Below, piece after piece: positions 26,951 through 36,110 of a DNA stretch of 64,000 nt. Origin of the DNA: Paenibacillus catalpae (GTDB lineage: Bacteria > Bacillota > Bacilli > Paenibacillales > Paenibacillaceae); the NCBI RefSeq assembly GCF_900112695.1, contig NZ_FOMT01000003.1:620001-684000 (forward strand). Reading direction: 5' to 3'. The translations under genes and the position numbers were made by a program. The number at the start of each line of letters is the position of its first letter. Positions within the stretch are counted from its first letter, which is position 1. The notes under the pieces were generated by a model. It had not been told where the DNA came from and searched no databases. It saw only the letters and a program-made list of their open reading frames with translations.

Positions 26951-27823
26951 GTGAAGGTATCCGCATCTTCTCGCATTTTCCAAGGCTTTAATGCCTTGAT
27001 CATGACGCTGGTCATATTCTTTACCCTATATCCGTTTATTTATCTGATTGCACAGTCCTTCAGCTCGGAGGCAGCGGTATATGCAGGCAAGGTATCCTTT
27101 TATCCGGTAGATTTCACGGCTCTTACTTATAAAGTGATCTTGAGCAAACCCGATTTCTTCCGGTATTACGGCAATACCCTGCTGTACGCCGCGGTTGGGA
27201 CACTGATCTCGGTAACGGCAACAGCAGTGATGGCTTATCCGTTGTCGAAGGAAAAGCTGCGCCTTAACAAGTTCTTCATTCCGTTTGTCCTCTTCACCAT
27301 GTATTTCGGCGGCGGACTTATCCCGAACTATATCCTGGTGGCAAAAACACTTGATATGCGTGACACGATTTGGGCTCTCGTTATTCCCGGTGCGATCAGC
27401 GCCTTTAACGTGATATTAATGAAAACCTTTTTCTCCAGCCTGCCTAACGAGCTCGAGGAATCGGCGAAGGTTGACGGTCTTGACGTGTATGGTATTTTTC
27501 TGCGGATTACGCTTCCGTTATCAAAGCCGATTATCGCTACGATGGTCTTGTTTGTTGTCGTAGGGATATGGAACAGCTGGTTCGATGCCTCGCTCTATAT
27601 TCAATCGAAAGAGAAATGGCCGGTGGCGCTGTATTTGCGGCAGGTCATCGAAACGGCAATCAGCCCTACAGAGATTGGAGCGAGCTCTGAACAGACAACG
27701 CAGATCGCTGCTACCGTAAAATCTGCTGCCATGGTCTTAACCTCACTGCCTATTATTTGTATCTACCCGTTTGTGCAGAAGTATTTCGTGCAAGGGATGA
27801 TGATTGGTTCCGTGAAAGGCTAA
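26951..27823 (+). CDS. ABC sugar permease, YtcP type (second system)
   Basis: GTG 26951 is chosen because AAGGAG (26937-26942) is 8 bases upstream; an earlier GTG at 26942 overlaps that site. The 290-residue protein carries the family's FGGGLIPNYILVAKTLDMRDTIWALVIPG and EAA loop LEESAKVDGLDVYGIFLRITLP, and ends QKYFVQGMMIGSVKG. It forms the heterodimeric channel with the LplB-type partner 15 bases upstream. Confidence 0.92.
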   Translation: MKVSASSRIFQGFNALIMTLVIFFTLYPFIYLIAQSFSSEAAVYAGKVSFYPVDFTALTYKVILSKPDFFRYYGNTLLYAAVGTLISVTATAVMAYPLSKEKLRLNKFFIPFVLFTMYFGGGLIPNYILVAKTLDMRDTIWALVIPGAISAFNVILMKTFFSSLPNELEESAKVDGLDVYGIFLRITLPLSKPIIATMVLFVVVGIWNSWFDASLYIQSKEKWPVALYLRQVIETAISPTEIGASSEQTTQIAATVKSAAMVLTSLPIICIYPFVQKYFVQGMMIGSVKG

Positions 27824-27888
27824 CGCGATATAACCGGAACGGCCGTCAGGTGAGTTCTGTTATATAACTATTAAAAGGGAGGCACGAC

Positions 27889-29571
27889 ATGAAAAGATTC
27901 AGTAGAAGAATGGGAATGATTTTATCCGTCATAATGATCATGTTCGTAGTAGCAGCGTGCAGCGGCAATAATGGGAATTCCGGGGGCAATAACAAGCCCG
28001 CAGAATCAAATGCGGCATCTAACGATGCAACGCAATCGGAGAAGCCGGCAGAGGATTACGCATTTGGAGAGGACGTTACTTTCCATTCGAATGAGCCTGT
28101 TACTTACTCGATGATGTACAGCGACCACGAAGGCTACCCTTATAAAGAAGACTGGAGATTCTGGAGCGCAATCAAAGAAAAAACAAACGTGTCATTCGAC
28201 CTTGCGATTACAGCGAGAACCGAATACGAGAATCAGAAATCGCTGCTCGTAAACAGCGGCGACGCGCCATATATCATTCCAAAAACATATGAAGAAGCAG
28301 CGTTTGTTGCCGGCGGTCAAATCGTGCCGATCAGCGACTATGTGCAGTACATGCCTAACTTTCAAAAAGCGGTAAAGAATTGGGGCATGGAAGAGGACCT
28401 GAAGGTGAAGCTGCAAGCCGACGGCAAATATTATGTTTTGCCTGGTTTGTGGGAATCGCCGGGCGGCGGCTACTCCTACATCATCCGCAAAGATATTTTC
28501 GAGAAAGCTGGCGTAGATCTGTCCAAGCAAACTTCTTGGACTTATGAAGACTTCTATGAAGCGATGAAAAAGGTAAAAGAATTCACAGGCAAGAAATATG
28601 TTCTGTCCGATACATCCAAAGGCGAATCCACCTTGAATATCGCTGCTGTTGAATACGGCGTAACAGCTGGCTGGGGCAAAGCGAACGGGATGCGGTTCAA
28701 CCAGGATACCAAGCAGTTCGAATTCGCTGACAACACGCAAGACTACAAAGATTTCGTAACTTATTTCAATAAGCTGATTACAGAAGGCATTATGGATCCG
28801 GAATCGTTCACGCAAGAGGATGATGCCGCAAAATCCAAATTCTTCAAAGGCGACTCCTTTGTCGTTAACGGCAACTATCAGCTGCTTGCTGACTATCAGA
28901 CGAAGATGGAAGATCCTAACGCCGAGCTGTATATGATTACGCAGCCAGGTGGTCCTAAAGGTCAGCTGCAGGTTGAAACCTCCCGTCTTGAGAACGGTGT
29001 TATGATCAGTCAGAACGCGCTGAAAGATTTGGGCGAAGAGGAGTTTATCAAGATGCTTCGTTTCGTTGACTGGCTCTGGTACTCGGAAGAAGGACAAACT
29101 CTTAGCCTGTGGGGCGTAGAAGGCGAGACTTATTCGAAGGATGCCAGCGGCAAGATTACGCTTAATTCGGATATTTCCTATAACGGCATGAATCCTACAG
29201 CAACGAAAAAATTGAACGTGGATTACGGCTTTGGCAGCGGCATGTTTGCTTACGGCGGTTCTTCCAACCTGAGAATGTCCAAAATGACGGAAGGCGAGAA
29301 AGATTTTGTCTCCCGTGTACTGAACGACCGTACGCCTCGCAAGCTGGCACCGCCTATCATGGCTAATCCAGATGAGAGCGAGCAATTGAATCTGATCTCC
29401 AAGCCGCTAATGGATTACGTTAATACAATGACGCTTAAATTCATTACCGGTCAAGAGAAGCTTGAGAACTGGGATAAATACGTGGAGCAAGTAAAAGCAA
29501 ACGGCAGCGACCGTTATACGCAGATGGCAAACGAAATCTTCGAGAAAACAAAGAGCACTCTTGGATACTAA
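27889..29571 (+). CDS. extracellular solute-binding lipoprotein, LipO/LplA type
   Basis: The 560-residue protein starts MKRFSRRMGMILSVIMIMF and has lipobox VAAC (Cys24), then an Asn/Gly/Ser-rich linker and a large binding domain (VTYSMMYSDHEGYPYKEDWRFW, YSYIIRKDIFEKAGVDLSKQ, WGVEGETYS). The size and the YxxDHEGYP motif are typical of LplA-like proteins that bind long oligosaccharides. AAAGGGAGG precedes the ATG. It closes the second carbohydrate operon. Its codon use favours abundant codons, suggesting high expression. Confidence 0.9.
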   Translation: MKRFSRRMGMILSVIMIMFVVAACSGNNGNSGGNNKPAESNAASNDATQSEKPAEDYAFGEDVTFHSNEPVTYSMMYSDHEGYPYKEDWRFWSAIKEKTNVSFDLAITARTEYENQKSLLVNSGDAPYIIPKTYEEAAFVAGGQIVPISDYVQYMPNFQKAVKNWGMEEDLKVKLQADGKYYVLPGLWESPGGGYSYIIRKDIFEKAGVDLSKQTSWTYEDFYEAMKKVKEFTGKKYVLSDTSKGESTLNIAAVEYGVTAGWGKANGMRFNQDTKQFEFADNTQDYKDFVTYFNKLITEGIMDPESFTQEDDAAKSKFFKGDSFVVNGNYQLLADYQTKMEDPNAELYMITQPGGPKGQLQVETSRLENGVMISQNALKDLGEEEFIKMLRFVDWLWYSEEGQTLSLWGVEGETYSKDASGKITLNSDISYNGMNPTATKKLNVDYGFGSGMFAYGGSSNLRMSKMTEGEKDFVSRVLNDRTPRKLAPPIMANPDESEQLNLISKPLMDYVNTMTLKFITGQEKLENWDKYVEQVKANGSDRYTQMANEIFEKTKSTLGY

Positions 29572-29580
29572 GAAATAAAT

Positions 29581-29621
29581 AAAGGGCAGGACGAATCTTA
29601 ACGGTTCGTCCTGCCCTTTAG
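29581..29621. terminator. bidirectional terminator between lplA-type gene and pstB
   Basis: A perfect 15-bp stem (29581-29595 with 29605-29619) with A and T flanks lies between convergent genes. Confidence 0.92.
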
Positions 29622-29636
29622 GTTTGCCTCATATCC

Positions 29637-30395
29637 TTAGCCGAAACGGCCGGTAATGTAGTCATTGGTCCGTTGATTTGTAGGATTAGTGAAGATCGTT
29701 TCCGTTTTATCATACTCGACTACATGACCGTTCAGGAAGAAGGCGGTTTTGTCCGACACCCGTGCGGCCTGATGCATATTATGCGTAACGATAACGATGC
29801 TGTAATCCTGCTTCAGTTCCGAGATCAGCTCCTCGATCTTGGAGGTAGAGATAGGATCTAGTGCAGAAGCCGGTTCGTCCATCAGAATAACATCCGGCTT
29901 AACCGCGATCGTGCGGGCGATGCAGAGGCGTTGCTGCTGGCCGCCGGATAATGCCAGGGCGGATTTATGCAGGCGGTCCTTTGTCTCTTCCCAGATCGCC
30001 GCTTTCCGAAGCGACTGCTCTACGATCTCGTCCAGCTGCTTCTTGTTCTTGACCCCGTGATAACGCGGGCCGAAGGCGATATTCTCGTAAATCGATTTGT
30101 GGAACGGGTTGGGACGCTGCCATACCATGCCGATATTTTTGCGGAGCGCAACGACATCCGTATCCGAGCCGTTAATATTTTGGTCTTTCAGCCAAATATC
30201 CCCGGTCACCCGGCATGATGGAATCAAGTCGTTCATCCGGTTCAGGCTTCGTAAAAAGGTCGATTTGCCGCAGCCGGAAGGACCGATTAGAGCGGTAACT
30301 TCCTTCTCGGCAAAATCAAGCGAGACGTCGTGAACGGCATGTTTTTCTCCATAATGAACGTTTAATTGTTTGGCAGACAATGCGATATCTATCAC
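29637..30395 (-). CDS. pstB: phosphate ABC transporter ATPase PstB
   Basis: GTG 30395 is the start, with AGGAGG 8 bases upstream. The 252-residue ATPase has Walker [10 protein letters not shown] at 38-46, the PstB-specific [25 protein letters not shown] block, signature [16 protein letters not shown] and Walker [16 protein letters not shown]. It energises high-affinity phosphate uptake through PstCA. It is the last gene of pstSCAB; no phoU follows. A repeat-rich 119-base gap separates it from pstA, unusual for this operon. Confidence 0.97.
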   Translation of the reverse strand: MIDIALSAKQLNVHYGEKHAVHDVSLDFAEKEVTALIGPSGCGKSTFLRSLNRMNDLIPSCRVTGDIWLKDQNINGSDTDVVALRKNIGMVWQRPNPFHKSIYENIAFGPRYHGVKNKKQLDEIVEQSLRKAAIWEETKDRLHKSALALSGGQQQRLCIARTIAVKPDVILMDEPASALDPISTSKIEELISELKQDYSIVIVTHNMHQAARVSDKTAFFLNGHVVEYDKTETIFTNPTNQRTNDYITGRFG

Positions 30396-30411
30396 GCTCA
30401 GGACCTCCTAA

Positions 30412-30509
30412 AATGAATTGCGAAGCAATTCATGCTTCGCAAGCATTCGCTTAATGAATTGCGAAGCAATTCATGCTTCGTAAGCATTCGCTTAATGAAT
30501 TGCGAAGCA
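30412..30509. repeat. 41-bp tandem repeat, 2.4 copies, between pstA and pstB
   Basis: Units at 30412-30452 and 30453-30493 differ by one base (C or T at unit position 29); a third partial copy covers 30494-30509. Each full unit contains a 21-bp inverted repeat (arms ATGAATTGC and GCAATTCAT around GAA), so each can form a hairpin in pst mRNA just ahead of the pstB ribosome site. Confidence 0.9.
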
Positions 30510-30514
30510 TCCGC

Positions 30515-31402
30515 TTATTTAGACGCTGTGAATCTGTTGTGCATGTATCGTCCAAGCGCTCTTGCGCCCAAGTTGAACAGCAATACGGTAATGATAAGTA
30601 CTGCCGAAGCGCCTGCAGCGATCTGCGTAGCATCAGGAGCAAGACCTTCCGAGTTGACCTTCCAGATATGAACGGCGAGCGTTTCGGCCGGTCTAAGCGG
30701 GTTGAGCGGCGAATCGTTGTGGAGCGGATTCCAGTCGCTGAAATCAAGACGCGGGCTGCTCATGCCGGCGGTGAACAGAAGCGCTGCCGCTTCCCCGAAG
30801 ATCCGGCCTGCAGCCAGAATCGAACCGGAGAGTACGATAGGCAGAGCAATCGGAAGCTGGACGGAACGGATTGTTTTCCACTTGGAAATACCAAGGGCGA
30901 GACTTGCTTCTTTCTGCTGTACCGGTACGCTGCGGAGACCTTGTTCGGTAATCCGCACCATGAGCGGAAGGTTGAATATCGTAAGCGCAAGCGCGCCGGA
31001 TAACAGGGAGAAGCCAAGGTTAAATTTATTAACGATAACAAGAAGGCCAAACAAACCAACGATAATCGAAGGGAAGGAAGACAATACTTCGACTACCAGA
31101 CGGATAGCAGAAGTGATCTTGCCAGCCTTCGCATACTCGCTCATATAAATGCCGGCACCAATGCCAAGCGGTACGGTAATGATCATCGTTAACACGAGCA
31201 GGAACAGCGAGTTGAACAGCTGCGGGCCAATACCGCCGCCTTTGCGGATCGTTTCTGGCGGAGAGGTAAGGAAATGCCAGCTGATATGGCCAAGTCCCCG
31301 GAACAAAATGTAGCCCAGGAGTCCAAGCAGGGCGAGAGCAATTAAGCCGGTGATGAAAACAATAACGCCTGTTGCGATTTTATCTGCGGTTTTGGCACTC
31401 AT
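30515..31402 (-). CDS. pstA: phosphate ABC transporter permease PstA
   Basis: ATG 31402 is chosen for GGAAGGAAG upstream; the frame is open further but without a ribosome site. The 295-residue protein has six membrane helices and the PstA segments GGGIGPQLFNSLFLLVLTMIITVPLGIGAGIYMSEYA and LALGISKWKTIRSVQLPIALP. It pairs with PstC to form the phosphate channel. Its start overlaps the pstC stop by 4 bases. Confidence 0.96.
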   Translation of the reverse strand: MSAKTADKIATGVIVFITGLIALALLGLLGYILFRGLGHISWHFLTSPPETIRKGGGIGPQLFNSLFLLVLTMIITVPLGIGAGIYMSEYAKAGKITSAIRLVVEVLSSFPSIIVGLFGLLVIVNKFNLGFSLLSGALALTIFNLPLMVRITEQGLRSVPVQQKEASLALGISKWKTIRSVQLPIALPIVLSGSILAAGRIFGEAAALLFTAGMSSPRLDFSDWNPLHNDSPLNPLRPAETLAVHIWKVNSEGLAPDATQIAAGASAVLIITVLLFNLGARALGRYMHNRFTASK

Positions 31403-32301
31403 AGCTTCTTCCTTCCTTCCAGCCAGCGAATAATAAAGACGAATACAAAGGTCATCAGCATCAGAATTAATGCAAGAGACCACAGGGCGTTATTTTGAAC
31501 GGAGCCCATCGCCGTGTTACCCATGCTAAGTGTAATCGCGCTGGTTAGCGTTGAAGTTGATTCGAACAGGGAATTCGGGATATGGGGCGCGTTGCCGATA
31601 ACCATTTGTACGGCGAGCGCTTCGCCAAATGCCCGGGCGATACCAAGTACTATGCCTGTCATCTGCGCGGGAAGCGTAGTCGGCAGGACGATGCGATATA
31701 TCGTTTGCCAACGGGTTGCGCCAAGAGCATACGAGCCTTCTTTCAGGCCCGCGGGCAGGGAAGCCAGCGCATCCGTTGCTATAGTCGTAATTGTAGGTAA
31801 TATCATAAAGGCGAGTACGAGCGAGCCTGCTGCGATCCCGACACCTTGTCCGGGGAACAGATCACGGAATAAAGGTACGATAACACTTAAGCCAACAAAT
31901 CCGTATACAACGGATGGAATGCCGGCAAGCAGCTCAATAACAGGCTGCATAAACGTACGGCCGATTTTTGGGGAAAGCTCAACCATAAAGACTGCCGCGC
32001 AGAACCCAAGCGGAGCAGCGATGATGGCTGCAAGGATGGAAGTGCTGAACGATCCAAAGATAAATGGCAATGCGCCAAACATAGGCGGTTCGCCGTCTGG
32101 TTTCCATTTCAGTCCTGTTAACAAATCCTTTACATTTACGCCGTTTACGATAAAGGTGCTAAGTCCTTTTGACGCGACGAAGTAAACCATCGAAAAAATG
32201 GTGATGATAAGAAACAAGATGCAGATGAATGTATAAACTTTGCCAACCCATTCTTCCGCAAGATGCGGCGTGGCTACTTCTCGATCATTAGACTTCTTCA
32301 T
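31399..32301 (-). CDS. pstC: phosphate ABC transporter permease PstC
   Basis: ATG 32301 follows AAGGGTGG; a GTG at 32310 is an in-frame alternative. The 300-residue protein contains FGALPFIFGSFSTSILAAIIAAPLGFCAAVFMVELSP and the EAA-type loop EGSYALGATRWQTIYRIVLPTTLP. It is co-transcribed with pstS, separated by a hairpin that probably reduces read-through so that the binding protein is in excess. Confidence 0.96.
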   Translation of the reverse strand: MKKSNDREVATPHLAEEWVGKVYTFICILFLIITIFSMVYFVASKGLSTFIVNGVNVKDLLTGLKWKPDGEPPMFGALPFIFGSFSTSILAAIIAAPLGFCAAVFMVELSPKIGRTFMQPVIELLAGIPSVVYGFVGLSVIVPLFRDLFPGQGVGIAAGSLVLAFMILPTITTIATDALASLPAGLKEGSYALGATRWQTIYRIVLPTTLPAQMTGIVLGIARAFGEALAVQMVIGNAPHIPNSLFESTSTLTSAITLSMGNTAMGSVQNNALWSLALILMLMTFVFVFIIRWLEGRKKL

Positions 32302-32335
32302 CGTGACCACCCTTTACTTAGTTTACATAGGCATG

Positions 32336-32369
32336 CAGTCAAGAGACGAGCTGGCCCGCCTCTTGACTG
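32336..32369 (-). promoter_or_regulatory. intercistronic hairpin between pstS and pstC
   Basis: CAGTCAAGAG (32336-32345) pairs with CTCTTGACTG (32360-32369). There is no clear U-run on the minus strand, so partial termination or mRNA protection of pstS is more likely than full termination. Confidence 0.7.
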
Positions 32370-32391
32370 TGCCTTATTTATTTAAGTTGAA

Positions 32392-33330
32392 TTATTTCGT
32401 TACAGCACCTGCAGCATCCCGTTTAACTTCCATTTTGCTGATTGGAATGTAGCCCATTTCAACGACATCGCCTTCGTCGTTTTGAACTTCTTCAGATACC
32501 ATGTAGTCGAGGAAAGCTTTAGTAGCTGCGTCAGGCTCGCCTTTTGTATACATGTGCTCGTAAGCCCATACCGGGTAAGAACCGTTTGCTACGTTATCTA
32601 CGTTAGCGTCAACGCCGTCGTATTTCAAAGCTGTTACCGAATCATCCAGGTAGGACAGAGCCAGGTAGCCGATAGCGCCAGGAGTTTCGCTTACGAGCTT
32701 CTTAACTGTACCGGAAGCATCCTCTTGGATCGAACCTTCAAGATCTTCTGTTTTAGTGCCAAGTGCGAATTTCTCGAAAGTTGCGCGTGTGCCGGAGCTC
32801 GAAGGACGGTTAACGATTTGGATTTTCGCATCTTTACCGCCAACGTCTTTCCAGTTCGTTACTTTGCCTGTGAAGATGTCAACCAGTTGTTGTTTAGTAA
32901 GATTGTCAACGCCTACGTCTTTATTTGTAACAGCAGCCATCGCTACAACAGCTACTTGATGGTCAACCAGTTCAGCCGCTTTGTCAGCGTCAAGCTTCTC
33001 TTCAGCGAATACGTCGGAGTTACCGATTTGTGCTTGGCCTTCGGATACTTGCGTCAGACCAGTACCGCTGCCGCCGCCTTGAACCTGAATCGATACGCCG
33101 GAGTTTTTCTCCATGAACTCTTTGGATACTTGATCAACAAGCGGTTGAAGTGCAGTGGAGCCGGATGCCAGAATCGAACCGGACAGATCAGCAGAAGCAG
33201 CGTTATTTGTTGGAGCATTGTTTGATGCTGCTGCGTTTCCGTTGTTGGCACCGTTATTCGTATTGTTGCCGCATGCTGCGAGCGATAACGACAATGTCAG
33301 TGCCATTGTGACGATCAGAGACTTTTTCAT
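32392..33330 (-). CDS. pstS: phosphate-binding lipoprotein PstS
   Basis: The signal peptide ends in lipobox LAAC (Cys20), followed by an Asn/Ala-rich linker and the PstS domain: SGSTALQPLVDQVSKEF, QVQGGGSGTGLTQVSEGQAQIGNSD and RPSSSGTRATFEKFALG are the phosphate-binding segments. It delivers phosphate to PstCA. GGAAGGGG lies upstream of ATG 33330. A PhoP-type box precedes its promoter. Confidence 0.97.
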   Translation of the reverse strand: MKKSLIVTMALTLSLSLAACGNNTNNGANNGNAAASNNAPTNNAASADLSGSILASGSTALQPLVDQVSKEFMEKNSGVSIQVQGGGSGTGLTQVSEGQAQIGNSDVFAEEKLDADKAAELVDHQVAVVAMAAVTNKDVGVDNLTKQQLVDIFTGKVTNWKDVGGKDAKIQIVNRPSSSGTRATFEKFALGTKTEDLEGSIQEDASGTVKKLVSETPGAIGYLALSYLDDSVTALKYDGVDANVDNVANGSYPVWAYEHMYTKGEPDAATKAFLDYMVSEEVQNDEGDVVEMGYIPISKMEVKRDAAGAVTK

Positions 33331-33383
33331 TTTGAGTAGGTTCCCCTTCCAAACTATCGTTTTTGTTTTTCCTTACAAGAGTC

Positions 33384-33437
33384 ATTGTAGTAGGGCTACG
33401 TAAACAGAAAACCCTAATCATGTTAACGCAATGTAAA
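33384..33437 (-). promoter_or_regulatory. PhoP box and promoter of pstSCAB
   Basis: On the minus strand TTTACA (33432-33437), TTAACA (33421-33426), a degenerate AGGGTT (33410-33415) and TTTACG (33399-33404) recur with exact 11-base spacing, the arrangement of PhoP boxes in Bacillus. A -10-like TACAAT follows at 33384-33389. Phosphate starvation control is inferred. Confidence 0.8.
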
Positions 33438-33526
33438 TTTTTTTGAGCGTTGTAAAAATTGCTCGAATGGGACCGAATCCTCTATAGTAGGAAGGAAAGT
33501 TTCTATAGAGATGAGGGCGCATTTTG

Positions 33527-34807
33527 ATGAAGGAATTACTGCTGGAGCAAGTACTGAATCAGGTGGAGAAACGGCAGGAGGAATTACTCGCTTTGCTAGC
33601 TGAATTGGTCGCATTCCCGACGGTAAGCCCGCCTGCGCGCAATACGATGCAGGCACAGCGGTTTATGGAGGAGCAGCTAAGCAGACTCGGCTTTGAGACC
33701 GAGCTGTGGGAAGTGTATCCGGGCGATCCGAATGTAACGGCTGTTCGAAAAGGAACGCACAGCGGAGCTTACCGCAGTCTGCTGCTGAACGGACATATCG
33801 ATGTTGCTGAAGTAGGCGACACCTCGGAATGGTCGGTTGATCCGTTCCGCTTAACCATTCATAACGGAAGGGCCTACGGCCGCGGGACAGCGGATATGAA
33901 GGGCGGCCTTGCCGCACTGCTGTTTGCGGTCAAGCTTCTAATAGAAGCGAATATGGAGCTGAAGGGTGATTTGCTCTTCCAATCCGTTATTGGGGAAGAA
34001 GCCGGTGAAGCGGGTACAAGGGCCTGCATGGAGAGGGGCTGCGAAGCGGACTTTGCGATTGTGGCGGATACAAGTCAATTGTCTGTTCAAGGTCAAGGCG
34101 GGGTCATTACCGGCTGGGTGACGGTGCAAAGTCCGGTTACCCATCATGATGCGATGCGCTCGCGGATGATTCATGCAGGAGGCGGTCTGCATGGGGCAAA
34201 CGCGATTGAGAAGATGGCCAAGCTGATTACCGGACTCCAGGAGCTCGAGAGGCACTGGGCGGTCACGAAGGCCTACCCGGGATTTCCACCGGGATCGAAT
34301 ACAATAAACCCCGCTGTTATAGAAGGCGGACGCCATGCGGCCTTTATCGCGGACCGATGCTCGTTATGGATAACGGTACATTTTTACCCGGATGAAGATT
34401 ACGAGTCCGTAGCTGCCGAGATCGAGGAGCATTTGCTGCGCGTGGCCCAAGGCGATCCGTGGCTTCGGCTTAATCCGCCTGAATTCCGTTGGGGCGGCAG
34501 GTCGATGATTGAGGAGAGGGGAGAAATATTCCCTTCATTAAAGCTGGATCAGAATGACGATGGGGTTAAGGCATTGTTAACGAAACATCAGGCTGTTCTG
34601 AATCGCGAAGCGGAGGTTGGCATGAGTCCAACCGTTACGGATGCCGGCTGGATTGGACGGGCAGGAATTCCAACGGTCATTTATGGACCCGGGGAACTAG
34701 GTAAAGCGCATGCCGTGGACGAAAGCCTTGATCTAAAAGAGCTACTTGATTACACGAAGGTTATGATTGCTTTTATCGCGGACTGGTGCAACCGGGAGAA
34801 AGTGTAA
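33527..34807 (+). CDS. M20 family metallopeptidase/deacylase (ArgE/DapE/YlmB-like)
   Basis: ATG 33527 is preferred to the adjacent TTG 33524. The 426-residue enzyme has the metal-binding NGHIDV (His90, Asp92), GRGTADMKGG and the catalytic GEEAG (Glu157/Glu158). Other blocks are PGSNTINPAVIEGG and TDAGWIGRAGIPTVIYGPG. Length and motifs fit annotated acetylornithine deacetylases and the formylaminopyrimidine deformylase YlmB of Bacillus; the sequence alone does not decide. It is divergent from pstS and has no obvious pathway partners here. Confidence 0.85.
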   Translation: MKELLLEQVLNQVEKRQEELLALLAELVAFPTVSPPARNTMQAQRFMEEQLSRLGFETELWEVYPGDPNVTAVRKGTHSGAYRSLLLNGHIDVAEVGDTSEWSVDPFRLTIHNGRAYGRGTADMKGGLAALLFAVKLLIEANMELKGDLLFQSVIGEEAGEAGTRACMERGCEADFAIVADTSQLSVQGQGGVITGWVTVQSPVTHHDAMRSRMIHAGGGLHGANAIEKMAKLITGLQELERHWAVTKAYPGFPPGSNTINPAVIEGGRHAAFIADRCSLWITVHFYPDEDYESVAAEIEEHLLRVAQGDPWLRLNPPEFRWGGRSMIEERGEIFPSLKLDQNDDGVKALLTKHQAVLNREAEVGMSPTVTDAGWIGRAGIPTVIYGPGELGKAHAVDESLDLKELLDYTKVMIAFIADWCNREKV

Positions 34808-34877
34808 AAGATGAAATTGAAGTTTTCAGCCATTATAATGAATACGGATGATAATAAACCAGAGGAGAGATCATAAG

Positions 34878-35333
34878 ATGACTAACATCAATGAGTTTAT
34901 TGCCGCATGGAGAAGCCACCGTAACGTATTGCATGACATGGTGGCGGATGTAACAACGGAGCAAATGTCCTTCAAACCTTGGGAAAAAGGCATGTCGATT
35001 GCAGAGCTTGTCCTACATATAACAGGATCGATGGACATGTTCGTGAAGACGGTACAAAACGGGGTATTTACGCCGGGCAGCAAGCAGGCCTTTACAACGG
35101 CGGATGAGCTGAGAGCTGGGGTAGCAGGGGCAACCGAGCAAACGGAAGCCATCCTTCGTTCCCTTACTCCGGAGCAGCTAACACAATCCATCGATTTCTT
35201 TGGCAATTCGCTTCCGGGCTTTGTTCTGCTGCAAAATGCGAAAGACCATGAAATTCATCATAAAGGCCAACTGTTTACTTATTTGCGTCTGGCAGGCATC
35301 GAGAAGCTTCCATTCTTCGTAAGCCGCGGATAG
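34878..35333 (+). CDS. DinB-family putative metal-dependent protein
   Basis: ATG 34878 follows GAGGAG; an upstream ATG at 34848 has no ribosome site. The 151-residue four-helix-bundle protein shows the DinB metal ligands: His in RNVLHDMV, His in LVLHITGSMDM and the final HEIHHKGQL motif. Members act as thiol-dependent transferases or have unknown roles; no substrate can be read from the context. Confidence 0.85.
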   Translation: MTNINEFIAAWRSHRNVLHDMVADVTTEQMSFKPWEKGMSIAELVLHITGSMDMFVKTVQNGVFTPGSKQAFTTADELRAGVAGATEQTEAILRSLTPEQLTQSIDFFGNSLPGFVLLQNAKDHEIHHKGQLFTYLRLAGIEKLPFFVSRG

Positions 35334-35401
35334 GACTGTTAAAGTATAGCACTGGACGGTGCAAAGCGCCGGATGGTATGATGCTTGAGGGTGATTACAA
35401 G

Positions 35402-36010
35402 ATGAATAATGATACGACGAATACGAATAATAACGATAATACGGAAGTATGGGACTCCCTGATGAAGACGATTTTTCAGAGGGGACTAGCTGCCATAAGA
35501 CCATTTTTCCCTAATGTAGAAGGTCTTATTGTGACGGATGAAAAGTTCGGCCAAATCTTCATCTACCGGGTAACGAATGATTTCAAGAAGTCGTATGACT
35601 GCGGCTTCTTCCTACGCGAACTGGCTGAACAGTTCCAGGACGGCGGCCGGGACGCAGGGGAATGGATGGCATCCTTCTTCTATGAGCTGATGAAGACGTC
35701 GAAGGGCGGCAGAGAGCTGCCAGGGCCGCATGAAAGCGAAGAAAAAGAAGAGGAATTTATCGATCATGTGTTGTTCCCGCATTGCCTTGGGGCGGTCAGT
35801 GAGGAATTTTCCCCTCTTCGTATTACGGGCAAAAGAGGGCTGGATGACAACCTTACGCCTGTCCTTGAGCTTGGATTTATGGATATTCCAACAGAGAAAT
35901 GTGTCTTCCCGATTCATTATTTGTATAAAATGATGCAGTTGAACCGCGATCCTTCGGATACGCTTCTTATTGCACTCACCAAGCTGCGCCAGAAGCATGT
36001 TGTTGAGTAA
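35402..36010 (+). CDS. unknown protein, tandem paralogue A
   Basis: ATG 35402 is preferred to ATGs at 35378/35381 because GAGGGTGA is correctly spaced for it. The 202-residue acidic soluble protein begins with an Asn/Thr-rich tail and then shares blocks with the next gene: CGFFLRELAEQFQ, EWMASFFYELMK, IDHVLFPHCLGAV, FPIHYLYKMMQLNRDPSDTLL. I do not recognise the family. Helical content looks high; there is no signal peptide or membrane segment. A terminator separates it from its paralogue. Confidence 0.75.
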   Translation: MNNDTTNTNNNDNTEVWDSLMKTIFQRGLAAIRPFFPNVEGLIVTDEKFGQIFIYRVTNDFKKSYDCGFFLRELAEQFQDGGRDAGEWMASFFYELMKTSKGGRELPGPHESEEKEEEFIDHVLFPHCLGAVSEEFSPLRITGKRGLDDNLTPVLELGFMDIPTEKCVFPIHYLYKMMQLNRDPSDTLLIALTKLRQKHVVE

Positions 36011-36023
36011 TCGCAGGCGTTGG

Positions 36024-36048
36024 GCCGTCCTTTAGGGCGGCTTTTCTT
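36024..36048 (+). terminator. intrinsic terminator between the paralogues
   Basis: GCCGTCC (36024-36030) pairs with GGGCGGC (36035-36041) around TTTA, followed by TTTTCTTT. Confidence 0.8.
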
Positions 36049-36110
36049 TATTGGGAATTGGACTAGACTGTTTAATTGGTGGAATGATATGATAATTACG
36101 GGTGAAGCGA

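Noticed and set aside
27824..27888. Inverted repeat around ATATAAC/GTTATAT between permease and lipoprotein
   Set aside because: The arms are interrupted and the loop is long; a stable structure is not convincing.
28192..29385. Long open frame (397 codons) on the minus strand inside the LplA-type gene
   Set aside because: It lies entirely opposite a clear lipoprotein gene, has no ribosome site and encodes a Cys/Arg/Phe-rich composition typical of an antisense shadow.
30412..30509. Tandem repeat as a CRISPR array
   Set aside because: The units abut with no spacers and no cas genes are near.
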